Shown here piece after piece: positions 8,451 to 17,837 of a stretch of 64,000 nucleotides of DNA. The notes beneath the pieces are model-generated. The model worked only from the letters and a program-made list of their open reading frames with translations. It was not told where the DNA came from and did no database searches. Each line of letters begins with the position of its first letter. Within the stretch, counting starts at the first letter, position 1. Source of the stretch: an uncultured Eubacteriales bacterium. Its GTDB lineage: Bacteria > Bacillota_I > Bacilli_A > RF39 > UBA660. The position numbers were made by a program, and so were the translations under genes. The DNA lies in the NCBI GenBank assembly GCA_905211265.1, contig CAJMAC010000002.1, positions 1-64,000 of the forward strand, written 5' to 3'.

Positions 8451-9073
8451 TATATACATGCACCACTTAGTAATATTATTATAATTAATCCAATTGTTTT
8501 AAATGTACTCCATGAAAAGTTGAAATTTGATTTATTAGTTTTATCTATTGTTATAAAGAAATAAATATTATCTTTATTGTTTTCATCAATTGTCCAAGTA
8601 TAGGTATTATTTTTTATTGTTTGTGCATTATTTGCTGTTACATTATAATCTGTTGTTATGTTAATATTTGTTGTTTCAGAGTAATTACAATTGAATTTAC
8701 CTGAGACTACTAGATAGTAGGTATTATCTTTATATTCATAGATATGATTATCAAAACATTCATTTATTATTCTTGAATTGTTAAAATTATATTCGTTAAA
8801 TGTATAACTATAATCAAAATCTATACCATTTGTGGTATTGTTAGTTGTTTTGTTAAAAAATATATTATCATTTTTATAGAATGCTGGTTGGTCACCATTT
8901 ATTAAGTAAGTAAACATATTTATATCTGTATTATCATTATTATTTAATTCTGTATTTAGAACGTTTCCTGTTAATGTTTCTTTAAAATTATTATCATTTA
9001 TATCTAGATTATAATTAACTGTACATCCAGTTAAAAGTAGGCATATAAGTAATAAAAATATTATTTTTTTCAT
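8426..9073 (-). CDS. Lipoprotein with C-terminal membrane helix
   Basis: The N-terminus is a lipoprotein signal peptide with lipobox LTGC (Cys17), so the protein should be lipidated and held outside the membrane. The middle is an Asn/Thr-rich beta-type ectodomain. Near the C-terminus a hydrophobic stretch (TIGLIIIILLSGACIYF) followed by KKDKN would give a second membrane anchor, an uncommon combination. Function unknown. It starts 9 bases after the CHAP protein gene on the same strand, with an AGGAGG-type site, so the two are probably co-expressed and both act at the cell surface. Confidence 0.7.
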   Translation of the reverse strand: MKKIIFLLLICLLLTGCTVNYNLDINDNNFKETLTGNVLNTELNNNDNTDINMFTYLINGDQPAFYKNDNIFFNKTTNNTTNGIDFDYSYTFNEYNFNNSRIINECFDNHIYEYKDNTYYLVVSGKFNCNYSETTNINITTDYNVTANNAQTIKNNTYTWTIDENNKDNIYFFITIDKTNKSNFNFSWSTFKTIGLIIIILLSGACIYFLKKDKN

Positions 9074-9082
9074 TAATCCTCC

Positions 9083-10126
9083 TTATTTATACCATGAACC
9101 ATAACCCATAATTGATGCAGAATTTAATGGATAACTTGATGTGTATACTGTATCTTGTCCTGAATTTCCTTCGATTGTATGTATGTATCCATTTTCAACA
9201 TGACTTACTATTCCAACGTGTCCACCATTTAGCAGGTGCATATTACTATATATTTTTTTATCCCAGTTTTTTAACCAGTCAAAATAGATATAGTCTCCTT
9301 TTTTAGGAGTATAGTTTCCACCATAATGTTTTGAATAATAGAATGATAAATTACTATTTGTATGGAATGTATATATTGAATTGGTTGCGGAAGCAATGTT
9401 TAGAATTGGTTTTTCCTTTTGAATTACATCATCAAATAGATTAGTATTTTGTGCTTCAGTGTGTTTTGCTACCCAGGTTACAAATAATGCACACCATGGT
9501 TGATTGTTTTGATTTAGTTCTTGACCATATTTATTGTTGTCCCCATTTGCTTTATATCCTACTTCTTGTGAAGCAATATTTATCATTTTGGTTGCCAGTT
9601 GTTGATATAGGTTGCCTGATGCTTCTTCCCCTGAACCTCCGTCAGAATCATTGTTGTTAGAACTTCCGCCGTTAAATCCTCCGGAAGAATTACCTCCAAA
9701 TCCTGAGAAGGCCTTTTGGTCTTTATAATCTTCAAGTAATTTTTGCTTTCTTTCTTTTTCTTTTAATTCATCTTCATAGTCTTGCTGTATTCTTGCTTGT
9801 CCAATTGTCTTTTTATTTGCGTTTGCTATACATTGTTTATAATCTGTTCCTAGTCCTACGATAGATAATGAATTCATTACTACACTTACTATAGTTGGTG
9901 CAAAGAATATAAGAACAGAATATACTAATCTTTTAATGATTAATTTTTGGTTTTCTTTGACTGTTTTGTCACTATCTGAACCTATAACTATTTTAAATAT
10001 ATCTATTGTTATAAATAATATTACTCCGATTGGTATTAATGTTGTTGCAAGATTTAATATTTTTTTTGCTAAATATATTATGCTTAGTACATCTGGATTT
10101 TGACATCCACTTAAAAGAAAATACAT
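9083..10126 (-). CDS. Two-helix (VirB2-like) membrane protein fused to a CHAP peptidase domain
   Basis: Residues 1-110 hold two membrane helices joined by a positively charged loop (KENQKLIIKR), which predicts both ends outside. This resembles the small pilin-like VirB2/TrbC proteins, although that match is by topology only. A coiled, Gly/Ser/Asn-rich linker follows (about 115-185). The C-terminus is a CHAP domain with Cys212 in QPWCALF and His303 in GGHVGIVSHV, then an acidic residue in IHTIEGN. CHAP domains are amidases or endopeptidases of peptidoglycan. A shorter paralogue without the enzyme lies directly upstream. TATAAT (complement of 10145-10150) and GAGGTGAC precede the start. Confidence 0.75.
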   Translation of the reverse strand: MYFLLSGCQNPDVLSIIYLAKKILNLATTLIPIGVILFITIDIFKIVIGSDSDKTVKENQKLIIKRLVYSVLIFFAPTIVSVVMNSLSIVGLGTDYKQCIANANKKTIGQARIQQDYEDELKEKERKQKLLEDYKDQKAFSGFGGNSSGGFNGGSSNNNDSDGGSGEEASGNLYQQLATKMINIASQEVGYKANGDNNKYGQELNQNNQPWCALFVTWVAKHTEAQNTNLFDDVIQKEKPILNIASATNSIYTFHTNSNLSFYYSKHYGGNYTPKKGDYIYFDWLKNWDKKIYSNMHLLNGGHVGIVSHVENGYIHTIEGNSGQDTVYTSSYPLNSASIMGYGSWYK

Positions 10127-10172
10127 ATTGTCACCTCTTTAATTATTATATCGTATTTTTATTATTTTTACA

Positions 10173-10200
10173 ATAAAAAAATAAGATACAAGTGTATCTT
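10173..10200 (-). terminator. Intrinsic terminator after the small paralogue
   Basis: Read on the minus strand, AAGATAC and GTATCTT form a stem around a 4-base loop, followed by a run of seven T (complement of 10174-10181). Confidence 0.8.
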
Positions 10201-10207
10201 AAAACTT

Positions 10208-10612
10208 TTATCCAGAATGAGAAAATCCGTTTTTTCTTTCATCCTCTTTTTTCTTTTCTTCGGCATCATAAATTTTTTGATATTCTGCGATTTTCTCTTT
10301 TGTGGCATTATCAATACATTTTTTATATTCAGAATTTAATCCTACTAATGAAAGGGCATTCATTACTAATGATACAATCATTGGAGTGAAAAAAATTAAT
10401 ATTGCGTAAACTATTCTTTTTATTATTGATTTATTATTGGTTTTGACATTTTTTTCATTATCTGCTTCAACTACATTTTTAAATACATCAATTATTACGA
10501 ATATTATTAATGCAATTGGTATTAAAATAAATGCAAGATTTAATATTTTTTTTGCTAAATAAATAAGTCTTAATATATCTGGATTTTCACATGTGGTTAA
10601 TAATATATTCAT
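10208..10612 (-). CDS. Small two-helix membrane protein, paralogue of the CHAP fusion N-terminus
   Basis: This 134-aa protein matches the first 110 residues of the neighbouring CHAP protein nearly throughout: CENPDIL, LAKKILNLA, a second helix ending FFTPMIVSLVMNAL, and a Cys near residue 100 (EYKKCIDNA). The charged loop between the helices suggests both termini outside, and the tail is a short charged coil. It has its own terminator and its own ribosome site (AGAGGTGT). It could be a pilin-like or pore-forming subunit working with the CHAP fusion; that is inference from the pairing. Confidence 0.65.
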   Translation of the reverse strand: MNILLTTCENPDILRLIYLAKKILNLAFILIPIALIIFVIIDVFKNVVEADNEKNVKTNNKSIIKRIVYAILIFFTPMIVSLVMNALSLVGLNSEYKKCIDNATKEKIAEYQKIYDAEEKKKEDERKNGFSHSG

Positions 10613-10726
10613 TTTTTACACCTCTAATGTAATTATAACTTATTTTATTTTTTTTTACAATTATTATTTACAAAAATTATTCTATTTGTTATAATACCAT
10701 AAAGTAAAAAAGGAAGAGGGAATATT

Positions 10727-12349
10727 ATGGATAAAATTTATATATTTGGTCATAGGAATCCGGATACTGATAGTGTGTGTGCAGCGATTAGTTTATCATA
10801 TTTAAAGAATAAGATGGGATATAATACTATTCCTGTTGTTCTTAGTTCAATTAATTTAGAATCAAAATATGCTTTAAATTATTTTAATGTTAAAGAACCT
10901 GTATTTTTTAATGATGTTAAAATTAAAATTAAAGATATTGATTATTCTAAAAAATTTACTGTTTTGGATACTGATAGTATAAAAGATGCTTTTGTAAAAA
11001 TGAATAACAATGATGTAGGTAAGATACCTGTTATAGATAGTAATAAAAAGATGATGGGTATTGTTAGTATGAAGGATATTGCTAAGGAACAATTAAGTTC
11101 TAATTATGAAAAAGTTAATAGTAGTTATGATAAAATATTAGATGTTATTGATGGTACTGAAATACTTAGATTTGATAATGAAATTGTTGGTAATTTGCTT
11201 GTTGCAGGTTATAAGAGTACTACTTTTATTGAAGAAATGAATTTAACTAATAATGATATTTTAATTGTTGGAGATAGACATAGTATTATTGAATATGCAG
11301 TTAAAAGTGGGGTTAAATTAATTGTAGTTACTGGGGAACATAATATTAAGGATGAACATTTAGAACTTGCTAGAAAAAATAAGGTTAATATTATTATGTC
11401 TGCATATAATACTTTATATACTAGTAGGGTATTTAATTTATGTAATTATACTAAGACAATTATGAATACTAATAGTATTTTATGTGTTAATGAAAATGAT
11501 AATTTGAGTGATTTTATTGAGATGGCTAATAAGAAAAAATATAGTTATTATCCTGTTTTAGATAATAAGGGTAGATGTTTAGGTATTATTAGATTAAGTG
11601 ATGTTGTTAGTAATAAGAAGAAAAAGGTTATATTAGTAGATCATAATTCTTATGAACAAAGTGCAATAGGACTTGAAGAAACAGAAATACTTGAGGTAAT
11701 AGATCATCATAATATTGGTAATGTTGCTACAAATATGCCGATTAATTTTAGAAATATGCCAGTAGGTAGTACAAATACTATTATTTATACGATGTTTAGA
11801 GATAATAATATTGAAATACCTAGTGATATAGCAGGTATTATGTTATCTGGTATTATATCTGATACTTTATTATTTAAGAGTCCTACTACTACAAATATGG
11901 ATATAGATGCTGCGATAGTATTAAGTCATATTGCTAAGGTTAATTATAATGAATATGGTATGGCTATGTTAAAGGCAGGTAGTACATTAAAAGGTAGAAC
12001 TAAGGAAGAAATATTATATGCTGATTATAAGTCATATCCAGTTAGTAGTAAAAAAATTGGTCTTAGTCAAATATTTACTATGAATATTGATGAAGTATTA
12101 GAAGAAGTAGAAGATTATGTTAATTTGATGAATGATATATGTAAAAAGAGTAATTATTATTTTATATGTTTATTTGTTACTGATATTATTAATAATGGTA
12201 GTTATGTTATATATAGTGATAATGCTAAGGATATTATTAAGGAATCATTTAATTTATCTAGTATATATCAAGGTATATTTATTAAAGATATTTTATCTAG
12301 AAAGAAACAAGTTGTTCCTATAATTATGGATTATATGGAAAATAATTAA
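10727..12349 (+). CDS. ppaC: Family II (Mn-dependent) inorganic pyrophosphatase with CBS-DRTGG regulatory insert
   Basis: The N-terminus carries GHRNPDTDS (metal ligands His9, Asp13, Asp15) and the later DHH signature appears in VIDHHN, typical of DHH family II pyrophosphatases, which split PPi to two phosphates. Two CBS segments (KIPVIDSNKKMMGIVS and YYPVLDNKGRCLGIIR) with a DRTGG-like domain between them are inserted after the first strand-loop, giving 540 aa against about 310 for the simple enzyme. Such enzymes are regulated by adenine nucleotides through the CBS domains. A TATAAT box lies at about 10688-10694 and the ribosome site is GGAAGAGGG. Confidence 0.9.
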   Translation: MDKIYIFGHRNPDTDSVCAAISLSYLKNKMGYNTIPVVLSSINLESKYALNYFNVKEPVFFNDVKIKIKDIDYSKKFTVLDTDSIKDAFVKMNNNDVGKIPVIDSNKKMMGIVSMKDIAKEQLSSNYEKVNSSYDKILDVIDGTEILRFDNEIVGNLLVAGYKSTTFIEEMNLTNNDILIVGDRHSIIEYAVKSGVKLIVVTGEHNIKDEHLELARKNKVNIIMSAYNTLYTSRVFNLCNYTKTIMNTNSILCVNENDNLSDFIEMANKKKYSYYPVLDNKGRCLGIIRLSDVVSNKKKKVILVDHNSYEQSAIGLEETEILEVIDHHNIGNVATNMPINFRNMPVGSTNTIIYTMFRDNNIEIPSDIAGIMLSGIISDTLLFKSPTTTNMDIDAAIVLSHIAKVNYNEYGMAMLKAGSTLKGRTKEEILYADYKSYPVSSKKIGLSQIFTMNIDEVLEEVEDYVNLMNDICKKSNYYFICLFVTDIINNGSYVIYSDNAKDIIKESFNLSSIYQGIFIKDILSRKKQVVPIIMDYMENN

Positions 12350-12368
12350 TTAAAATTATAAAAAAAAC

Positions 12369-12397
12369 TTGGTTTAAGATGTAAGATTTGGTATAAT
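12369..12397 (+). promoter_or_regulatory. Promoter of ackA
   Basis: TTGGTT (12369-12374), 17-base spacer, TATAAT (12392-12397), just ahead of the ackA ribosome site AAGAGGTG. Confidence 0.7.
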
Positions 12398-12417
12398 ATA
12401 AAAGAAAGAGGTGTAAT

Positions 12418-13596
12418 ATGAAAATTTTAGCGGTTAATGCAGGAAGTTCTTCACTTAAATTTACTGCATACGAAATGCCTGAGGAAACAAATTTAATTTC
12501 AGGTGTATTTGAAAGAATAGGAATGGAGGATAGTTTTTATACTATTAAGTTTAATGGTGAAAAAATAAAGAAAGAGATTGATTTACCTAATCATGAAGTT
12601 GCTTTTAAAACTTTAATGGATGAACTTATTGATAATGATGTTGTTAAAAATTATGATGAGATTAAAGGTATAGGTCATAGAATAGTTCAAGGTGGTAGTT
12701 ACTTTGATAAGACTGTTGTTGTTGATGAAGAAGTTGTTAGTAAGATAGATGAACTTGCTGCGCTTGCTCCATTACACAATCCAGCAGCAATTGTTGGTAT
12801 TAGAGCTGCTCAAGCGGTTGTACCTAATGCTACTCAAACTGTAGTTTTTGATACTGCGTTTCATCAAACTATGCCAGAAGAAAACTATATGTATGCACTA
12901 CCTTATGAATGGTGCGAAGAATATCAAATAAGAAAATATGGTGCACATGGAACAAGCCATAAGTATGTAGCTGCAAGAATGAATGAGATTTTAGGTAGAT
13001 ATAATACTAAACTTATTACTTGTCATATAGGTAATGGTGCTTCAATTTCTGCAGTAAAAGAAGGAAGATGTGTTGATACTTCAATGGGACTTACTCCAAA
13101 TGCAGGTCTTATTATGGGGACTCGTTGTGGTGATATTGATGCTACTATTGTTCCTTATATGATGGATAAACTTAAAATTAATTCTAAGAAAATGGATGAA
13201 ATTTTAAATAAAAAGAGTGGATTACTTGGTATAAGTGGAGAAAGTAGCGACTCAAGAGATATTGAAGATGGTATCAATAGAGGTAATGAAAGATGTATTC
13301 TTGCTCAAAAAATGTATGTAAGAAGAATAATTGATTACATTGCTAAATATTATGTAGAACTAGGTGGATGTGATGCAATAGTATTTACTGCAGGTGTTGG
13401 AGAAAATTCAATTCATACAAGACATGAGGTATTAGATGGTCTTAAAGTTTTAGGTATCGAAATTGATGATGAAGCAAATAATGTTCGTGGTGAAGAAAGA
13501 TTAATTACTACTGAAAATTCTTCAATTCCATGTTATATTATTCCTACTAACGAAGAATTAATGATAGCAAGAGATACATACGATTTATCAAAATAG
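12418..13596 (+). CDS. ackA: Acetate kinase
   Basis: Recognisable over its whole length: NAGSSSLK (residues 7-14), VFDTAFHQTMP, YGAHGTSHKYV, CHIGNGASISA, and FTAGVGENS near the end. The enzyme transfers phosphate from acetyl phosphate to ADP, giving ATP and acetate at the end of mixed-acid fermentation. At 392 aa it has the usual length. The gene has its own promoter, and its codon use is somewhat less AT-extreme than neighbours, as expected for a highly expressed gene. No phosphotransacetylase gene is adjacent. The DHH phosphoesterase gene follows after 13 bases and is likely co-transcribed. Confidence 0.97.
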   Translation: MKILAVNAGSSSLKFTAYEMPEETNLISGVFERIGMEDSFYTIKFNGEKIKKEIDLPNHEVAFKTLMDELIDNDVVKNYDEIKGIGHRIVQGGSYFDKTVVVDEEVVSKIDELAALAPLHNPAAIVGIRAAQAVVPNATQTVVFDTAFHQTMPEENYMYALPYEWCEEYQIRKYGAHGTSHKYVAARMNEILGRYNTKLITCHIGNGASISAVKEGRCVDTSMGLTPNAGLIMGTRCGDIDATIVPYMMDKLKINSKKMDEILNKKSGLLGISGESSDSRDIEDGINRGNERCILAQKMYVRRIIDYIAKYYVELGGCDAIVFTAGVGENSIHTRHEVLDGLKVLGIEIDDEANNVRGEERLITTENSSIPCYIIPTNEELMIARDTYDLSK

Positions 13597-13609
13597 AAAG
13601 AGTGGTAGT

Positions 13610-14575
13610 GTGACTATCTTATTAAAACAAATAAAAAAAGAAATAAAGAAATATAATGATATTGTAATAGTTAGACATATTGGGGCAGATCCTGATGCTT
13701 TGTGTAGTCAGTTTGCTTTAAAGGAGATTATTAAACTTAATTTTCCTAATAAGAAAGTTGTAGCATTGGGTAATCCTGCATCTAGATTTAAGTATTTAGG
13801 AACTTTAGATAAAGATGTTGATATGGATTATTCTAAGGCATTACTTATTGTGCTTGATACTCCAGATATTAAAAGAATAGATATTAATGTTGATATAAAT
13901 AAATTTGCTTATATAATTAAAATAGATCATCATCCTATTGTAGATAAATATGCTAATATTGAATTAGTAAGTGAGGTATCTAGTACTTGTCAATTAATTA
14001 CATCATTTGTAAAAGAAAATAAGTTAAAGTTTAATACTGAAATTAGTAAATATTTATATACTGGTATTGTTAGTGATACTGATAGATTTTTACATGATTA
14101 TACTAGTAAAGAAACTTTTGAACTTGTAAATTATTTGCTTGATAATTATAATTTTAATTTAAAAGAAATATATGAGCCACTTTATATGAGACCTTTGGAA
14201 GAAATAAGATTTCAAGGTTATGTATATGAAAATATGACTATTACTGATAATGGACTTGCTTATATAAAGATTACTGATCAAGATATGAAAGATTATAAGG
14301 TTGATTCTGCTTCGGCAGGTAATATGATTAATGAACTTAAATATATTAATAAAATTAAGGTATGGGTATTCTTTTCTGAGGATGTTAAGAGTAATTTAAT
14401 TAGAGCAAATATTAGATCTCGTGGTCCATATATTAATGAAATAGCTACTATATATGGTGGTGGAGGGCATAAATATGCTTCTGGTGCTAGATTAGTTAGT
14501 TGGCAACAAGTTGATAATTTAATAAGTGATTTAGATAAAATATTAGAGAAATATAATGAAGATGAGAATAAATAA
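13610..14575 (+). CDS. nrnA: DHH/DHHA1 phosphoesterase (NrnA-like oligoribonuclease / pAp phosphatase)
   Basis: The motifs of the DHH superfamily are in order: HIGADPDALCS (metal site), VLDTPD, KIDHHPIVD, and the DHHA1 end motif YGGGGHKYASGA. The 321-aa length fits NrnA, which degrades short RNA oligomers and dephosphorylates 3'-phosphoadenosine 5'-phosphate. The start is GTG, chosen because AGAGTGG is correctly placed before it and it leaves the full first strand. It follows ackA by 13 bases. A c-di-AMP phosphodiesterase is less likely, since no membrane or GGDEF-like parts are present. Confidence 0.85.
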   Translation: MTILLKQIKKEIKKYNDIVIVRHIGADPDALCSQFALKEIIKLNFPNKKVVALGNPASRFKYLGTLDKDVDMDYSKALLIVLDTPDIKRIDINVDINKFAYIIKIDHHPIVDKYANIELVSEVSSTCQLITSFVKENKLKFNTEISKYLYTGIVSDTDRFLHDYTSKETFELVNYLLDNYNFNLKEIYEPLYMRPLEEIRFQGYVYENMTITDNGLAYIKITDQDMKDYKVDSASAGNMINELKYINKIKVWVFFSEDVKSNLIRANIRSRGPYINEIATIYGGGGHKYASGARLVSWQQVDNLISDLDKILEKYNEDENK

Positions 14576-14614
14576 TTCTTGTCTTTTTCTCTTTTCTTAT
14601 TTGTTAATTTTTGA

Positions 14615-14620
14615 TATAAT
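14615..14620 (+). promoter_or_regulatory. -10 box of the 14644 gene
   Basis: TATAAT at 14615-14620 puts transcription start near 14627. This argues against the in-frame TTG at 14629 and supports ATG 14644. Confidence 0.55.
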
Positions 14621-14643
14621 ATAGATACTTGGATGTGGTAGTA

Positions 14644-15759
14644 ATGAACAAGTTTAAGTTTGTTGGTTTTATATTTTTATTTATTTTACTTTTTTGTGTT
14701 ATTGGTAGTTTTTTTATCAATAATGGTGAAGAAATAGTACTTAATGAAGATATAATTAATATACAAAATAAGATTAATGATAAAATAAATATTTATGGTT
14801 ATACTTTTGATAATATGAATGTTATTGTTAATCCTTATGATATGAATTATAATACTGCTTTAATTATGTTTGAAACTGATGATGAGGTTAGTATAAATGT
14901 AAATGTAAATAATCTATATAGTTATAGTAGTAAAGTTACTAATAGACATTATATTGGGGTATATGATTTAAATGTTGGAGATAATGTTATTACTTTAAAG
15001 TATGGTAATAATACTAAGAAAATTAATATAAATATTCCTGAATTAGGAGATATAATAGACAAAAATAATATGACAATATTAAATAATAATCATTTAATTA
15101 TACCTACTTATGAATATATAAGAGATAATGTTTATACTGGATTTAGAGAAGTTGATATTTTGGGTAAGATATACTTTGAATATATAATTGATACTGGTTA
15201 TAAAGGATTAAGTGTACAAGTTGATTATGATAAGCTTGCAGTATTAAGTGATAAACTATTAATTATAGATCTACAAAATGGTAATGTAATTCAATCATTT
15301 GATATAGATAATTATGATTATAATAGTATAACTTATAAAGATAATAGAATAGTTTTGTCTAGTTTAGATAATGAATTTTCTATTGATTATGTTGGTAATA
15401 TAGATAGTAAAGAATACTTTGAAGGAGATATTAATTATAAGTTAGGTAATGCTGTTAGATTTTATAAAGAAAAAGAAACTGAAGTGAGTAAGGAAAATAT
15501 TTTATTACTTAGTTATGAAAAGGATTTTGATAAAGATATAAAGATAGAAAAAGAATTTAATAGGATTATTATTAATTATGATGAAGTAGATAATTGTAAT
15601 ACTTATTTAATATTAGATAAGTTTATGGATAAGAGAATATATAATTTATGTGATAAAGTAAATTATATATATACTAAGAATTTAAGCGGTAAGTATTCAA
15701 TTTATTTTAAGATAGATGATAAGATATATAAAACAGGTAAGTATTTAAATTTTAATTAG
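14644..15759 (+). CDS. Hypothetical membrane-anchored extracellular protein
   Basis: After three charged residues there is one hydrophobic helix (about residues 5-24), then a long Asn/Asp/Tyr-rich region with alternating polar and hydrophobic residues that looks like beta-rich extracellular domains. No family is recognised. I use ATG 14644 with GGATGTGG upstream; a TTG at 14629 would lie almost at the transcription start. The CPBP protease gene follows after 9 bases with a GGAGG site, so the two form an operon of surface or membrane proteins. Confidence 0.65.
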   Translation: MNKFKFVGFIFLFILLFCVIGSFFINNGEEIVLNEDIINIQNKINDKINIYGYTFDNMNVIVNPYDMNYNTALIMFETDDEVSINVNVNNLYSYSSKVTNRHYIGVYDLNVGDNVITLKYGNNTKKININIPELGDIIDKNNMTILNNNHLIIPTYEYIRDNVYTGFREVDILGKIYFEYIIDTGYKGLSVQVDYDKLAVLSDKLLIIDLQNGNVIQSFDIDNYDYNSITYKDNRIVLSSLDNEFSIDYVGNIDSKEYFEGDINYKLGNAVRFYKEKETEVSKENILLLSYEKDFDKDIKIEKEFNRIIINYDEVDNCNTYLILDKFMDKRIYNLCDKVNYIYTKNLSGKYSIYFKIDDKIYKTGKYLNFN

Positions 15760-15768
15760 GGAGGTTTT

Positions 15769-16458
15769 ATGGAATATATAAAGAAGTTATTTTTTTCAAT
15801 TATACCTATTATAAAATATATGATATTAAATTATATTGTTATATTTGTTTTCTATTTTATATATAGTTTATTTGGTAATAGTGATATGATAGAATATATT
15901 AATAATTATTCTATATATGTTGTGTTAATATTTAATATTATTTATTTATTTGTACTTATAAAGAAATATAGACTACATTTTAGTAAGAGTAAGAATATAA
16001 TTGAATTATTGTTACTTGGAGTTAGTTTCTCTTTATTTTGTAATATGATTATATTAAATATTAATAGTAGTAAAGATGTAGTAGAGGTTAATAAAATAAT
16101 TCTTATTATATCTTCGGTTATTGTAGGTCCTTTTATTGAAGAAATATTATTTAGATATATATTACTTGGTAATTTAAAGAAATTTAATAGTAAGATAATT
16201 AGTATAATATTAGGTAGTTTGATATTTGGCTTAATGCATAATGGTATTATTAATATTGTATATACATTTTTACTTGGTTTAATACTTGGAGTAATATATT
16301 TGAAGAAAGGTAAAATAACTGATTCAATTATAGTACATAGTGCTGCAAATTTTGTAAGTATATTTTTAACTGGATTTAATAATTATATTTTATTACTTAG
16401 TTTTATATTACTTGTAGAAGTTGTTTGTATTTTGAAAAGAAGTTATTTTAAGTGTTAA
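15769..16458 (+). CDS. CPBP-family intramembrane metalloprotease
   Basis: A protein of 229 aa with about six to seven membrane helices. The CPBP (CAAX protease and bacteriocin-processing) motifs are visible: EEILFR with the paired Glu, then GLMHNG with His, and HSAANF near the end. Members cleave within the membrane; in bacteria they are linked to bacteriocin self-immunity or to processing of surface proteins. The preceding gene for a membrane-anchored surface protein is 9 bases away and could be a substrate or partner (inference). Confidence 0.85.
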   Translation: MEYIKKLFFSIIPIIKYMILNYIVIFVFYFIYSLFGNSDMIEYINNYSIYVVLIFNIIYLFVLIKKYRLHFSKSKNIIELLLLGVSFSLFCNMIILNINSSKDVVEVNKIILIISSVIVGPFIEEILFRYILLGNLKKFNSKIISIILGSLIFGLMHNGIINIVYTFLLGLILGVIYLKKGKITDSIIVHSAANFVSIFLTGFNNYILLLSFILLVEVVCILKRSYFKC

Positions 16459-16547
16459 TTTACAAATAAATAAATAATAAAATTGATTATTAAAAATATG
16501 GACATTGTTAATTAATTTTGATACAATTATATAAAGGAGGGTTAGTT

Positions 16548-17837
16548 ATGGAGAGATATAATATATTACCTGCGGATACTTATATTGTAATTAATAAAAG
16601 TATTTTAAATAATGAAGATAGAACTATTTTAAATATGTTATATCAACCTATAATTGGTCCACTTCCTATTATGTTATATTTTTCTTTATGGTCTGATTTG
16701 GATAAGATGAATATTATGAGTGATGAACTTACACATCATCATTTGGTTAGTAATATGCATTTATCTTTGGATGAAATTGTTTTAGCAAGAAAGAAACTTG
16801 AAGCAATAGGATTAGTTAAGACTTATTACAAAGATGGTAGTGTTAATAATTATGTATATGAGTTATATTCTCCACTTAGTGCACATGAATTTTTAACTCA
16901 TCCTATTTTAAATATTGTTTTATATAATAATACTGGTAAGAAAGAATATGAAAGTATTATTAATTATTTTAAATTTCCTAAGATTAATTTAAGTAGTTAT
17001 ACTGATATTACTTCTAGTTTTAGTGATATATTTACTAGTGTTCCTTTAACTTCTTATGAGGTAATTAATGATGATATTAGGAAAGAAAATAAACTTAAAC
17101 TTAATATAAATAGTAATTTTGATTTTAATTTTCTTAGTTCTTCATTTCCTAAGGGAATAGATGCTAATAAGGTTTTAAATAAAGATAATAGAGAACTTAT
17201 ATTAAATTTATCTTGTATATATGATATAGATGCAATGAAGATGCAAAATATTATAAAGGGATGTTTTAATGAAAGAGGTACAATAAGTAAGGATGAATTA
17301 AGAAAAGCTTGTAGGAATTTTTATCAATTTGATCATGGTGGTGTGTTACCTACGGTTGTAGATAATGTTCAACCTGAATATTTGAGAAAACCTATTGGGG
17401 AAGATTCTAAGAGAGCAAAAATGATTTATACTTTTGAAACTACAACTCCATATGAATTATTATGTAGTAAGAATGGTGGTGCAGAACCTACGAAAAGAGA
17501 TTTAAGATTAATTGAAGATTTAATGATAGATTATTCTTTGAAAGCTGGAGTTGTAAATGTTTTAATTGATTATGTTCTTAAAACAAATAATAATAAATTA
17601 AGTAGAAATTTAGTTGAAACTGTTGCAGGTCAATGGCAAAGATTAAAGATAGAAACTGTGGAAGATGCAATGAGTTTGGCAGAAAAAGAGCATAAGAAAT
17701 ATAATAAAGTTAAGGATAAAAAAGTTAGTATTCAGGAAGAAAAGATACCTGAATGGTTTGATAAAAAAATAGAAAAGAAAGAAGTAAATACTATTAACAA
17801 GAGTAAAATTGATGAATTATTAAAGGAGTATAGATAA
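16548..17837 (+). CDS. dnaB: Replication initiation and membrane attachment protein DnaB
   Basis: The N-terminus (RYNILPADTYIVINKSIL, LNMLYQPIIGPLPIMLYFSLWSDL) is the winged-helix start of Bacillus-type DnaB, and the DnaB_2-like domain follows at about 290-370 (LIEDLMIDYSLKAGVVNVLIDYVLKT). With DnaD and DnaI it loads the replicative helicase at oriC or stalled forks. The start is ATG 16548, 6 bases after AAAGGAGGG; earlier in-frame TTG codons lie in the promoter. The stop overlaps the dnaI start by one base (TAATG), so the two are translationally coupled. No dnaD gene is in the window. Confidence 0.9.
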   Translation: MERYNILPADTYIVINKSILNNEDRTILNMLYQPIIGPLPIMLYFSLWSDLDKMNIMSDELTHHHLVSNMHLSLDEIVLARKKLEAIGLVKTYYKDGSVNNYVYELYSPLSAHEFLTHPILNIVLYNNTGKKEYESIINYFKFPKINLSSYTDITSSFSDIFTSVPLTSYEVINDDIRKENKLKLNINSNFDFNFLSSSFPKGIDANKVLNKDNRELILNLSCIYDIDAMKMQNIIKGCFNERGTISKDELRKACRNFYQFDHGGVLPTVVDNVQPEYLRKPIGEDSKRAKMIYTFETTTPYELLCSKNGGAEPTKRDLRLIEDLMIDYSLKAGVVNVLIDYVLKTNNNKLSRNLVETVAGQWQRLKIETVEDAMSLAEKEHKKYNKVKDKKVSIQEEKIPEWFDKKIEKKEVNTINKSKIDELLKEYR

